Counted from the first letter of the stretch, positions 7,537 to 15,452 are shown. The stretch is 39,145 nt of DNA from Actinomadura sp. 6K520 (GCF_004349245.1 NZ_SMLC01000063.1:1-39145), one strand, 5' to 3'. Notes: generated by a model from the letters alone, not told the origin. Translations and numbers: made by a program.

Positions 7537-8496
7537 TCAGCCGGCGCTCGGGGCGAGGGCCCGCACCGCCTCCCGCGGGGACAGGCCGCCGCCCGGGACG
7601 ACCGCCAGGATGGGCGTGGTGAGGCCGCTGTCCACGTACTCGCGGACGCGGGCGCGGCACCGGTCCGGCGTACCGTGCACGATCAGGTCGTCGACGACCT
7701 CGTCGGGGATGACCTCCAGGGCCTTCTTGCGGTCGCCGGCCGCCCACGCCTCGTTCATCGGGCGCAGCGCCTCGCCGCGGCCGAGCCACTCGTGGAACGC
7801 CCGGTAGACGGGCACCGTCATGTACGCGGCGATCATCCAGCGGCCGATCGCGCGGGCCTCCTCGGCGTCGCCGGTCGGGCAGACGAACAGCCGCGCGACC
7901 AGCTCGGTCTCGTCGCCGATCTCACCGCGCACCGTCCGGACGTCCTTCGGCGCGAGCCAGTTGGTGATCGCGCCGTCGGCCTCGCGGGCGGCGAGCCGCA
8001 GCATGCCGGGCCGCAGCGCCGCCAGCACGATCGGCGGCGGCGTCGCGGGCGCGTTGTCCAGCTTGAAGCCGTTGACTGCGAAGGTCTCGTACTCCTCCTT
8101 GACCTTCTCCCCGGCGAGGGCCTTGCGGAGGAAGCGCAGCGTGTCGCGGGTGCGCTTGTAGGGCTCCTCGAACGGGATGCCGTTCCAGCGCTGCACGATC
8201 GTGTCGGACGAGGTCCCGATGCCCAGCACGAACCGGCCCGGCGCGAGGCCGGCGAGCGTCGCGGCCTGCTGCGCCAGCAGCGCCGGCCCGCGCGTGTAGA
8301 CCGGCACGATCGCCGGGCCGAGGCGCAGCTCGGGGGCCCACTGCGAGGCGAGCGCGAGCGGGGTGAACGCGTCGGTGCCGTTGGTCTCGGCGGACCAGGC
8401 GTCGGTGTAGCCGAGCCCCGGGAGCTCCGCGACGATCTCGCGCTGCTCGCCGAGCGGGAGCCCGGTCATCGGAATGGTCAGTCCCCAGCGTGACAT
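7537..8496 (-). CDS. LLM class F420-dependent oxidoreductase
   Basis: 319 residues from ATG 8496, preceded by GAGGAGG. The luciferase-like TIM barrel is shown by GLGYTDAWSAETNGTDAFTPLA, LRLGPAIVPVYTRGPALLAQQAATL, GRFVLGIGTSS and the later VPVYRAFHEW. This family uses coenzyme F420 (or FMN) to oxidise or reduce alcohols, ketones or activated C=C bonds; members are common in steroid catabolic regions (for example Rv3520c in the KstR regulon). The substrate is unknown here. It follows the SDR gene by 9 bp and is surely cotranscribed with it, which suggests paired oxidoreductase steps on one compound. Confidence 0.92.
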   Translation of the reverse strand: MSRWGLTIPMTGLPLGEQREIVAELPGLGYTDAWSAETNGTDAFTPLALASQWAPELRLGPAIVPVYTRGPALLAQQAATLAGLAPGRFVLGIGTSSDTIVQRWNGIPFEEPYKRTRDTLRFLRKALAGEKVKEEYETFAVNGFKLDNAPATPPPIVLAALRPGMLRLAAREADGAITNWLAPKDVRTVRGEIGDETELVARLFVCPTGDAEEARAIGRWMIAAYMTVPVYRAFHEWLGRGEALRPMNEAWAAGDRKKALEVIPDEVVDDLIVHGTPDRCRARVREYVDSGLTTPILAVVPGGGLSPREAVRALAPSAG

Positions 8497-8505
8497 GCCG
8501 CCTCC

Positions 8506-9273
8506 TCAGGCGATCGAGGCGCGGATGGTGGCGCCGCCGTCCACGACCATGGTCTGCCCGGTCATCCAGGACGACATGTCGCCGGCCAGGAACACCGCCG
8601 CGCTGGCGATGTCCTCGGGCTCGCCGAGGCGGCCGAGCGGCATGTGCTTGCTGATCGCCGCCTCGTTCGGCTCCCACAGGGCGCGGGCGAGGTGCGTCTT
8701 GACCAGGCCCGGCGCGATGCAGTTGACCCGGACCTTCGGGGCCAGCTCCATCGCGAACTGGCGGCTCAGGTGGATGACGGCGGCCTTGGTGGCGTTGTAG
8801 TACCCGATGCCGTGCTCGGTGATCATCCCGCCGACGGACGCGATGTTGATGACGGCGCCGCCGCGCTCGGCCAGCGACGCCTTCAGCGCGAGCTGGGTCC
8901 ACTGGACGATCGCGAACTGGTTGACCTCGACGGTCTTGGCCGCGGCGGCGGGCTCGATGTCGGCCATCGGGCCGTAGTAGGGGTTGGTCCCGGCGTTGTT
9001 GACCAGGATGTCCAGGCCGCCGAACTCGGCGACGGCGGCGTCCACGCAGGCGGCGGCCTCCTCGGCGCGGCCCACGTGCGCGGCCTTGGCGAGCACTCCC
9101 GCGCCCGGGTGCGCGGCACCGATCTCCTTGGCGACCTCGTCCAGCGCCTCCTGCTTGCGCGAGGAGATCACCACGTTGGCGCCCTCGGCGGCGAACGCGG
9201 TGGCGATCGCCTTCCCGATCCCGCGGGAGGCCCCGGTGACCAAGGCCGTCTTCCCTTCGAGTCCCGTCCGCAT
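8506..9273 (-). CDS. SDR family oxidoreductase
   Basis: 255 residues from ATG 9273; GGGAGA lies upstream, and a GTG two codons earlier is too close to it. It is a classical short-chain dehydrogenase: TGASRGIG (13-20) binds NAD(P), NNAG is at 92-95, and the catalytic triad is Ser146, Tyr159, Lys163 (YNATK). The C-terminal GRLGEPEDIASAAVFLAGD and GQTMVVDGG are typical FabG-like elements. The NNAGTNPYYGPM stretch is like SDRs in mycobacterial steroid and lipid catabolic clusters. Likely role: oxidation or reduction of a hydroxy/keto acyl-CoA or steroid alcohol. It heads an operon with the LLM oxidoreductase. The upstream inverted repeat at 9346-9365 is a probable operator shared with the divergent DUF35 gene. 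Confidence 0.93.
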   Translation of the reverse strand: MRTGLEGKTALVTGASRGIGKAIATAFAAEGANVVISSRKQEALDEVAKEIGAAHPGAGVLAKAAHVGRAEEAAACVDAAVAEFGGLDILVNNAGTNPYYGPMADIEPAAAAKTVEVNQFAIVQWTQLALKASLAERGGAVINIASVGGMITEHGIGYYNATKAAVIHLSRQFAMELAPKVRVNCIAPGLVKTHLARALWEPNEAAISKHMPLGRLGEPEDIASAAVFLAGDMSSWMTGQTMVVDGGATIRASIA

Positions 9274-9345
9274 CCGCACTCTCCCTACCTTCGCGCACCC
9301 TGTGGGCAGCCCGAGCAGAATCCGACTCGGCTCACTGTACAGGAA

Positions 9346-9365
9346 GTGACTGACGAGTCAGTTAC
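9346..9365. promoter_or_regulatory. Inverted repeat, probable TetR-type operator
   Basis: GTGACTGAC-GA-GTCAGTTAC has 9-bp arms with one mismatch and a perfect 14-bp core (ACTGAC-GA-GTCAGT). It lies 73 bp before the SDR ATG and 97 bp before the DUF35 GTG, centrally in their divergent promoter region. Size and symmetry suit a TetR-family dimer. It does not fit the KstR pattern, so a different regulator is likely. Confidence 0.6.
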
Positions 9366-9462
9366 CTGGTGCCGAGACGCCCGTCCCGCTCACCGGACAC
9401 CCCTCTTTCCAGCGAGCGTTTGCTTGTTACGCTGCGCCGGTACCGGATCAGGGAGGAGCCGC

Positions 9463-9912
9463 GTGACCACGACCAAGGAACGCCGTCCGGCCGTCGACGG
9501 GTGGTTCACCACCGAGGACGGCGGCGTGCGGCTGCTCGGCACCCGCTGCGCGTCCTGCGGGACGCCGTACTTCCCGCGCAACGAGCTCGCCTGCCGCAAC
9601 CCCGGCTGCACCGGCCCGAAGGACGGCTCCGAGCTGGAGCCCTACGCGCTGTCCTCCCGCGGCCGCATCTGGTCCTACGCCGACTCCCGCTACCGGCCGC
9701 CGCCCCCGTACGTCTCCCCCGACCCGTTCGTGCCCTACACCGTCGCGGCCGTCGAACTGGAGGCCGAGCGCATGGTCGTCCTCGGCCAGGTCGCCCCCGG
9801 CCACACCGTCGACGACCTCGCCGTCGGCATGGAGGTCGAACTGGCGGAAGGCACCCTCTACGAGGACGACGAGGCCGAATACACCGTCTGGATGTGGAGG
9901 CCCGTCCAGTGA
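9463..9912 (+). CDS. Zn-ribbon/OB-fold (DUF35) protein, thiolase partner
   Basis: 149 residues from GTG 9463, with GGGAGGAG upstream. The rubredoxin-like zinc ribbon has Cys29, Cys32, Cys44 and Cys49 (CASC and CRNPGC), followed by an OB-fold (GRIWSYADSRYRPPPPYV ... VAAVELEAERMVVLGQV ... VGMEVEL). DUF35 proteins pair with thiolase-fold proteins; in steroid side-chain removal the DUF35 domain of ChsH2 binds the Ltp2 aldolase, and other pairs act in acyl-CoA thiolysis. The next gene encodes such a thiolase on the same strand, so the two should form one complex. Divergent from the SDR/LLM operon, sharing its regulatory region. Confidence 0.9.
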   Translation: MTTTKERRPAVDGWFTTEDGGVRLLGTRCASCGTPYFPRNELACRNPGCTGPKDGSELEPYALSSRGRIWSYADSRYRPPPPYVSPDPFVPYTVAAVELEAERMVVLGQVAPGHTVDDLAVGMEVELAEGTLYEDDEAEYTVWMWRPVQ

Positions 9913-10030
9913 CCAGCGCACGGCCGTGCGGCCGCTGGACTGAGGAGCGCGCGCAGCGACGAAGGAGCGAGCACGTGACGAGGGAAGCGGCCGCACGAAG
10001 CGGCCGCGTGCGGCGAGCGGAGCGAGCCAG
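9913..10030 (+). repeat. GAGC/GCGGCCGC-rich intergenic element
   Basis: This 118-bp gap between DUF35 and thiolase genes is made of short repeated and palindromic units: a perfect 14-bp palindrome CGCACGGCCGTGCG (9917-9930), repeated GGAGCGAGC/GAGCGCGC words, and a GCGGCCGC-ACGAA-GCGGCCGC hairpin further on. It ends in GCGAGCGGAGCGAGCC just before the thiolase ATG, giving a GGAG at 10019-10022. Similar GAGCG-rich intergenic stretches occur dispersed in filamentous actinomycete genomes. It may form RNA structure within the DUF35-thiolase transcript. Confidence 0.55.
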
Positions 10031-11221
10031 ATGAGCAGAGACATTGCCGTGCTGGGTGCGGGGATGCATCCGTGGGGTAAGTGGGGGCGGAACTTCGTCG
10101 AGTACGGGCTGGCGGCCGCGCGGGCGGCGCTGGCCGATGCCGGGCTCGCGTGGCCGGACGTGCAGTACGTGGCGGGCGCGGACACCATCCGCAACGGGTA
10201 TCCGGGGTTCATCGCCGGGGCGACGTTCGCGCAGGCGCTCGGCTGGTCGGGCGCGCGGGTGTCCAGTTCGTACGCCGCCTGCGCCTCCGGGGCGCAGGCC
10301 ATCGACAACGCGCGTGCGCGGATCCTCGCCGGCCTCTGCGATGTGGCGCTGGTGGTGGGCGCGGACGCCGCGCCGAAGGGCTTCTTCAAGCCCGTCGGCG
10401 GCGACCGCCCGGACGACCCGGACTGGCTGCGGTTCCGGCTGCTCGGCGCGACGAACCCGATCTACTTCGCGCTGTACGCCCGCCGCCGCATGGCGATGCA
10501 CGGGGCGACGCTCGACGACTTCGCCGCGGTCAAGGTGAAGAACGCGCGGCACGGGCTGGCGAACCCGAACGCCCGGTACCGCAAGGAGGTGACGCCGGAG
10601 GACGTCCGCGAGTCCGCCGTGGTCGCCGACCCGCTGCGGCTCCTGGACATCTGCGCCACCAGCGACGGGGGCGCGGCGCTGGTGCTGACGTCGCTGGACT
10701 TCGCGCGGCGGCACGGCATCGCCGATCCAGTGCGCATCCCGGGGCTGTCCACGGTGACGCCGACGTTCCCCAAGACCGTCCTGGACCTGCCCGACTTCGC
10801 GACCGACTCGGCGATGACGGCGGCCGAACCCGAGCGGCCCTTCCGGTCCGCCATCGCGCACGCCGCCTACGAGGAGGCGGGGATCGGGCCGGAGGACCTG
10901 TCGCTCGCCGAGGTGTACGACCTGTCCACGGCGCTCGAACTGGACTGGTACGAGGACATCGGCCTGTGCGAGCCGGGCGGCGCCGAGGAGCTGCTCCGGT
11001 CCGGCGCCACCACGCTCGGCGGGCGCGTCCCCGTCAACCCGAGCGGCGGCCTCGCGTGCTTCGGGGAGGCGATCCCGGCGCAGGCCATCGCGCAGGTGTG
11101 CGAGCTGACGTGGCAGTTGCGCGGCCAGGCCGAGGGACGCCAGGTCGAGGACGCGCGGGCGGGCATCGCGGTGAACCAGGGCCTGTTCGGCCATGGCTCG
11201 GCGGTCATCGCCGTCCGCTAG
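10031..11221 (+). CDS. Thiolase-fold protein (lipid-transfer/SCP-x-like acyl-CoA thiolase or aldolase)
   Basis: 396 residues from ATG 10031, with GGAG 8 nt upstream. The thiolase fold runs the full length: N-terminal IAVLGAGMHPWGKWG, nucleophile motif SSYAACASGAQA with Cys84, VALVVGADAAPKGF, a central DICATSDGGAALVLTS, LAEVYDLSTALELDWYEDIG, and NPSGGLACFGEAIPAQ. The C-terminal catalytic loop reads GLFGHGSA instead of the CxG of ordinary degradative thiolases, as in SCP-x/Ltp lipid-transfer thiolases. Expected role: thiolytic or retro-aldol release of a short acyl unit from a bulky acyl-CoA, with the DUF35 protein as partner. The gene is convergent with the kinase gene: only 3 bp separate their stop codons. 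Confidence 0.9.
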   Translation: MSRDIAVLGAGMHPWGKWGRNFVEYGLAAARAALADAGLAWPDVQYVAGADTIRNGYPGFIAGATFAQALGWSGARVSSSYAACASGAQAIDNARARILAGLCDVALVVGADAAPKGFFKPVGGDRPDDPDWLRFRLLGATNPIYFALYARRRMAMHGATLDDFAAVKVKNARHGLANPNARYRKEVTPEDVRESAVVADPLRLLDICATSDGGAALVLTSLDFARRHGIADPVRIPGLSTVTPTFPKTVLDLPDFATDSAMTAAEPERPFRSAIAHAAYEEAGIGPEDLSLAEVYDLSTALELDWYEDIGLCEPGGAEELLRSGATTLGGRVPVNPSGGLACFGEAIPAQAIAQVCELTWQLRGQAEGRQVEDARAGIAVNQGLFGHGSAVIAVR

Positions 11222-11224
11222 CCG

Positions 11225-12814
11225 CTACGAGACCGTGAACCCGTCGCAGCCGATGTAGTAGGCGTCGCCGTTGGCGTGGACGTGCAGCCAGACGACCGTC
11301 CACACGCCCTGCCTCAGCGGCTCTGATCCTTCGAAGTCGACCGGGTAGCTGAGGTCCAGCCCGGCGTCCCCCGGGTACAGGCGGGGCTTGCTGTGGACCC
11401 AGCCGGGCCCGGCGCTGCCGTGCGGGCCCGGCGGGCGGACCTGGGCGGCCACGTAGTAGCCGGACGGCGTCTCGTACTTGAAGCGCATGCCGAACTCGAC
11501 GCTGTCGCCGCCGTGCGGCCGCCGCGGCGCCGAGACCTGCAACTGGCCGGACAGCGCCTCGTCCTCCGGGCGGATCGCGGGCAGGCAGGTCAGGTCGCTC
11601 TGGGAGAACTCCACCTCGCGGAAGTCCGCGGTGGGCTGCTTCACCAGGGGGTCGTCCGGCGGGCGGCCGTCGGCGCGGGGGGTCCGTGCCGTGGGCGCGT
11701 CCACCGGCGCCGTGGCGCCGCCGCCCGTCTCCGTCCCGTTCGCCGCCTGCCCGCTCTGGACCGCGTTCGCGCCCCGCCCGCCCTCGTCACCGGTCAGGAC
11801 GGACCGCGCGACGAACGCGCTGCCCAGGACGACCGCGACCACCCCGGCGACCGCCGCGATGACGGCGGCGCGCGACCGCGGGCCCGTGCCGCCCGGCGCG
11901 CCCGTCCGGGTGCGCTCGGCGGGGACGAGGCCCGCCGCGACGGCGTCCGGGAGGCTGGCGGGCACCGGCCGCGGGGTCCCCGCCAGCCGCAGGTAGGCCG
12001 GGTCGCCGGCGAGCCCGGCCGGGGACGCGGCGAGCTCGGCCAGCCGCCCCAGCCGGACCCGGGCGGCGGGCTCCTTCGCGGCGCAGAGCCGGACGAGCTC
12101 GGCGACGCGCGCGTCGACGCCGTCGAGGTCGATCTCGCCGTCGAGCGTGCGGTGGATGATCGCCTCGATGCGGCCGCCGCCGAACGGCGGGCGCCCCGTG
12201 GCGGCGTAGGCGATGGTCCCGGCGAGGGAGAACACGTCCGAGGCCGGCACGGGCTCCTGCTCCCGGACGACCTCCGGCGCGACGTACCCGGGGGTGCCGT
12301 TCCACGCGCCGGTCTGGGTGATCTGCGTCTGGCCCTCGCCGCGGGCGATACCGAAGTCGATCAGCCGGGGCCCGTCCGGGGCGAGGATCACGTTGCCCGG
12401 CTTCAGGTCGCGGTGCTGCACGCCCTGGCCGTGGATCTCCAGCAGGCCCTGGGCCAGCGCGGCGAGCAGCCGCAGGCAGGTGTCCGGCGGCAGCGGCCCG
12501 TGCTCGGCGACGGCCTGGCGGAGCGTCGGGCCCGGGACGTACTCGGTCGCCAGCCAGTACGGCGGCGCGTCCAGCCCGGCGCCGACCATCGCGGCGGCGA
12601 ACCGGCTGCGCACCCGCTCGGCGGTGGCGACCTCGCGGCGGAACCGGGCGAGCGCCTGCGGGCCGTCGAAGTCCTCGCGGATCACCTTGAGCGCGATGTG
12701 CCGGCCGGCCCCGGTGAGGCCCAGGTAGACCTGGCCCATGCCGCCCGCGCCGATGCGGGCGATCAGCGGGTATCCGCCGATCTCGGCGGGGTCCTCGGGG
12801 CGTAGGGGTTCCAC
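11225..12814 (-). CDS. Transmembrane serine/threonine protein kinase
   Basis: 529 residues from GTG 12814, where the usual N-terminus (EPLRPEDPxxIGGY) starts; no ribosome-binding site is visible. The kinase domain is complete: Gly-loop GAGGMGQV (22-29), Lys43, HRDLKPGN with Asp136, DFG (153-155) and APE (179-181). A juxtamembrane linker is followed by one transmembrane helix (about 316-337) and an extracellular C-terminal part of about 190 residues. That part is low-complexity at first, then a folded beta-rich domain with two cysteines (SDLTCLP and YIGCDG) that could form a disulfide. It lacks PASTA repeats; I do not recognise the sensor domain. A CRP-like site lies about 120 bp upstream. Confidence 0.93.
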   Translation of the reverse strand: MEPLRPEDPAEIGGYPLIARIGAGGMGQVYLGLTGAGRHIALKVIREDFDGPQALARFRREVATAERVRSRFAAAMVGAGLDAPPYWLATEYVPGPTLRQAVAEHGPLPPDTCLRLLAALAQGLLEIHGQGVQHRDLKPGNVILAPDGPRLIDFGIARGEGQTQITQTGAWNGTPGYVAPEVVREQEPVPASDVFSLAGTIAYAATGRPPFGGGRIEAIIHRTLDGEIDLDGVDARVAELVRLCAAKEPAARVRLGRLAELAASPAGLAGDPAYLRLAGTPRPVPASLPDAVAAGLVPAERTRTGAPGGTGPRSRAAVIAAVAGVVAVVLGSAFVARSVLTGDEGGRGANAVQSGQAANGTETGGGATAPVDAPTARTPRADGRPPDDPLVKQPTADFREVEFSQSDLTCLPAIRPEDEALSGQLQVSAPRRPHGGDSVEFGMRFKYETPSGYYVAAQVRPPGPHGSAGPGWVHSKPRLYPGDAGLDLSYPVDFEGSEPLRQGVWTVVWLHVHANGDAYYIGCDGFTVS

Positions 12815-12935
12815 GTCAGCGGCCGTCCGATCGTGCGTACATGCCGGGCATGATCTCATCGCGTGCGGCCCGGCGGTGCCGGGACGGGCCGTCCCGGGGC
12901 GGGCCGGGCGGCCGGATCAGGCCGCGCCCGGCAGA

Positions 12936-12951
12936 TGTGACCCAAGTCACC
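12936..12951. promoter_or_regulatory. CRP-like binding site
   Basis: TGTGACCCAAGTCACC matches the actinobacterial CRP/GlxR consensus TGTGA-N6-TCACA at 9 of 10 fixed positions. The inner GTGAC-CCAA-GTCAC is a perfect inverted repeat. It stands 122 bp upstream of the kinase start codon, which suggests cAMP-linked control of that gene. Confidence 0.6.
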
Positions 12952-13083
12952 GTCCAGAAGCCGTGTGACCTGCGATTCAGCGGTCAGGTGTCCCTGTGTC
13001 CCGCGAATGCGCGCCGTTCGCGTGACAAGACTCCAGGGACGGTCGCACGGCCGGGGGGACCGCGGCGGCCGTTCCTGGACCGG

Positions 13084-13132
13084 CCCCGATCGGCGCCGGG
13101 ACGGACGGGGGTCGTCCCGCCGCCGATCGGGG
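13084..13132 (-). terminator. Strong terminator after the MarR gene
   Basis: Arms 13084-13103 and 13113-13132 pair at 19 of 20 positions around a 9-nt loop. The hairpin begins 8 bp beyond the MarR stop codon and would insulate the kinase promoter from it. Confidence 0.85.
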
Positions 13133-13140
13133 CGACGCGG

Positions 13141-13611
13141 TCAGGGCAGCTCCCTGGTCTCCGCGATGACCTGCGGCATGACCTCGTTGTTGCGGCGGAA
13201 CCAGTCCAGCAGGAAGGCGACCTCTTCGTCGGTGCAGCCGTCGAGCCGCTCGCGGAACATGCGGCTCACCGGCTCGAGGTACCGGGTGAAACGGGGGACG
13301 TTCTCCTCGACGAGTTCGACGATCACGCGGCGGCGGTCGTCGGGGTCGCGGGTGCGCCGGACGTAGCCGGCCTTCTCCAGCCGGTCGATCACCGCGGTGA
13401 TGGCGCCGCCGGTCGTGATGCCCATGAGCTGCGCGAGCCGGCCGGGCGTCTGCGGGCCGTCGAGCGACAGCACGTGGACGCACTGCGCGTCGGTGACGTT
13501 CAAGCCCGCCTTGGTCGCCGTCGCATGGTGCAGCAGAACCGTGAACGTCGTGCCGCGCTGCGCGGCGGACAGCAGTTCGCTGACCATCCGGTAGCGTTCC
13601 GGGCTTCCCAC
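13141..13611 (-). CDS. MarR family transcriptional regulator
   Basis: 156 residues from GTG 13611, with GGAGGGG upstream. The winged helix-turn-helix spans about residues 45-105: TPGRLAQLMGITTGGAITAVIDRL (recognition helix region), then KAGYVRRTRDPDDRRR as the wing, with the typical DxRxR signature. Flanking helices form the dimer interface. MarR proteins usually bind a small aromatic or lipophilic ligand that releases them from DNA; sitting next to the FadD19-like ligase, this one may sense a substrate or CoA ester of the catabolic island. Two direct-repeat operators lie just upstream (13645-13674), suggesting autoregulation. The gene is flanked by terminators on both sides, so it is its own transcription unit. 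Confidence 0.92.
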   Translation of the reverse strand: MGSPERYRMVSELLSAAQRGTTFTVLLHHATATKAGLNVTDAQCVHVLSLDGPQTPGRLAQLMGITTGGAITAVIDRLEKAGYVRRTRDPDDRRRVIVELVEENVPRFTRYLEPVSRMFRERLDGCTDEEVAFLLDWFRRNNEVMPQVIAETRELP

Positions 13612-13644
13612 GTCCCACCCCCTCCTTCACTCCCACACAGAGAA

Positions 13645-13674
13645 ACTCATCTCAAGAGCGACTCAGCACAAGAG
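13645..13674. promoter_or_regulatory. Tandem operator upstream of the MarR gene
   Basis: Two 14-bp direct repeats, ACTCATCTCAAGAG (13645-13658) and ACTCAGCACAAGAG (13661-13674), match at 12 of 14 positions and start 16 bp apart. Each is a partial palindrome (CTC...GAG). A -10-like TAAACT on the minus strand abuts them at 13675-13680. Position and spacing suit two MarR dimers controlling the gene's own promoter. Confidence 0.55.
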
Positions 13675-13787
13675 AGTTTAGGGGGCCGCGGCCGGGTGTG
13701 GCGTACGCGACACCTCAGATGATCAAAGCAAGGTTGGAACGGTCCTACGATTGAGTGGTCCGGGCCACAGACCAGAGGTCCGCTCCT

Positions 13788-13816
13788 GGCCCCGAATCCC
13801 ACGAAGGTTCGGGGCC
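13788..13816 (-). terminator. Terminator after the FadD19-like gene
   Basis: GGCCCCGAA and TTCGGGGCC form a perfect 9-bp stem with an 11-nt loop, 11 bp beyond the stop codon of the acyl-CoA synthetase. It ends the long minus-strand operon before the MarR gene. Confidence 0.8.
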
Positions 13817-13827
13817 GACCGCTTCCG

Positions 13828-15402
13828 CTACCCCTCGGCCTCCTGGGCGACCTCCTTCGCCCACCGGTAGTCGGCCTTGCCCGCCGGGGAACGCTTCATC
13901 TCGTCCACGAACGCGTAGACGCGTGGGACCTTGTAGCCCGACAGCGCCTTACGGCAGTGCGCGTCCAGGTCCTCCGCCGCGGGCCGCCCGCCGCCGGCGG
14001 GCTGGATCACCGCCGCGACGCGGTTGCCCCAGCGCTCGTCCGGGATGCCCGTGACCACCGCGTCGTACACGCCCGGATGGCCCTTGAGGACGGCCTCGAC
14101 CTCCTCCGGGAACACCTTCTCGCCACCGGTGTTGATGGCCTGCGACCCCCGCCCGTACACGGCGATCGACCCGTCCTCCTCGACGGTGGCGATGTCGCCG
14201 GTCAGCAGCCAGCGCCGCCCGTCCACCATGGGGAACGTCCGCGCCGTCTTCTCCGGGTCGTTGTAGTAGCCCATCGCGATGTGCCCGGTGCGGGCGACCT
14301 GGCCGATGACGCCCGACCCCGGCTTGACGGGCTGGTACGCGTCGTCCAGGACGGTGACGTTCTCCACGTCCGGCGCGAACCGCAGGCCCTTCTCCGGCGT
14401 GGACCCCGCCACCGCCTCCGCCGTCGAGCCCGACTCCGTCGACCCGAACCGGTCCAGGACCATCGTGTTGGGCAGCAGTTCCTGGATGCGGTCGCGGACG
14501 GTCCCGGTGAAGATCGCGCCCGTGGAGACGAACGCCAGCAGCGACGAGGTGTCGTACGAGCCGCGCGCCAGTTCCTCCGCCATCGGGATCGCCATGGCGT
14601 CACCGGTGATCGTCAGCGAGTTGACCTTCTCCCGCTCGATCGTCCGCCACACGTCCGCGGCGTCGAACTTGCGCGTGTAGACGAGCGTCGCGCCCATGAG
14701 CCAGCCGATCCACGTCGCCATCTGCGCCGCGCCGTGCATCAGCGGCGCGACCGGCATCATCACCAGCGGGCCGCCGTTGCGGGCGTTCTCGACGACGTCC
14801 TCCGGCTTCGACGGGCGCGGGAGCGAGGGGTTCCAGAACCCGAGCAGCAGCTGCTCGGTCGTCCACATGACGCCCTTCGGCATCCCGGTCGTCCCGCCGG
14901 TGTAGATGATGTAGAGGTCGTCGCCGGAACGCGCCGGGAAGCCCCGCGTGCCGTCGGCGTCCCGCAGCGCCTCGTCGTAGGCGACCGCGCCGGGGATGGA
15001 CGGCGTGCCGCCCACCGCGACGAGGTGCTTCAGGGCCGGCACCTCCGGGACGGTCGCGGCGACCCGGTCCTCGAACTCCACGTCGTACAGCAGCGCGACG
15101 CTGTCGGAGTCCTGGAACACGTAGCGGAGCTCGTTCTCCACGTACCGGTAGTTGATGTTGATGGGCACCGCACGGATCTTCAGCGTCGCCAGCAGCGCCG
15201 CCGCGTACTCGATGCCGTTGTAGAGCTGGACGGCGACGTGCTGGCCCGGCCGGACGCCCGCGTCCGCCAGGTGGTGCGCGAGGCGGTTCGCGTGCTCGTC
15301 CATCTCGGCGTAGGTGAGCCGCCGGTCGCCGCACACCAGGGCGACACGCTCCCCTATCGCGTCGGCGACTCCCTCGAACAGATCAGCGTGGTTGTACTCC
15401 AT
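13828..15402 (-). CDS. Acyl-CoA synthetase, FadD19-like
   Basis: 524 residues from ATG 15402, preceded by AAAGGGA. It is a full-length ANL-superfamily ligase: AMP-binding P-loop YTGGTTGMPKGVMW (about 165-178), DRFGSTESGS, LTGDIATVEEDG, and the C-terminal SPAGKADYRWAK with the adenylation lysine (about residue 508). The NINYRYVENELRY segment, the MHGAAQMATW segment and this C-terminus are much like FadD19, which activates steroid C24 side-chain acids in mycobacteria. Reaction: ATP + acid + CoA to acyl-CoA, AMP and PPi, in the cytoplasm. It is the last gene of the operon (50 bp after the Ltp3-like gene). The exact substrate, sterol acid or another bulky branched acid, is inferred. Confidence 0.92.
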   Translation of the reverse strand: MEYNHADLFEGVADAIGERVALVCGDRRLTYAEMDEHANRLAHHLADAGVRPGQHVAVQLYNGIEYAAALLATLKIRAVPININYRYVENELRYVFQDSDSVALLYDVEFEDRVAATVPEVPALKHLVAVGGTPSIPGAVAYDEALRDADGTRGFPARSGDDLYIIYTGGTTGMPKGVMWTTEQLLLGFWNPSLPRPSKPEDVVENARNGGPLVMMPVAPLMHGAAQMATWIGWLMGATLVYTRKFDAADVWRTIEREKVNSLTITGDAMAIPMAEELARGSYDTSSLLAFVSTGAIFTGTVRDRIQELLPNTMVLDRFGSTESGSTAEAVAGSTPEKGLRFAPDVENVTVLDDAYQPVKPGSGVIGQVARTGHIAMGYYNDPEKTARTFPMVDGRRWLLTGDIATVEEDGSIAVYGRGSQAINTGGEKVFPEEVEAVLKGHPGVYDAVVTGIPDERWGNRVAAVIQPAGGGRPAAEDLDAHCRKALSGYKVPRVYAFVDEMKRSPAGKADYRWAKEVAQEAEG

Positions 15403-15452
15403 CGGACGTCCCTTTCGGGGGGTCTGGGGTCGCGCCCAGGGGAAAAGGGTTA

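Larger units (their letters stand above)
12815..13140. other. Intergenic region upstream of the kinase gene
   Basis: These 326 bp hold no gene. From the kinase side they contain a GGGACGG-G-CCGTCCC palindrome near 12886-12900, a CRP-like site at 12936-12951, and the MarR gene terminator at 13084-13132. Both flanking genes read leftward, so the kinase promoter must lie between 12815 and about 13080. No convincing -35/-10 pair was found. Confidence 0.6.
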
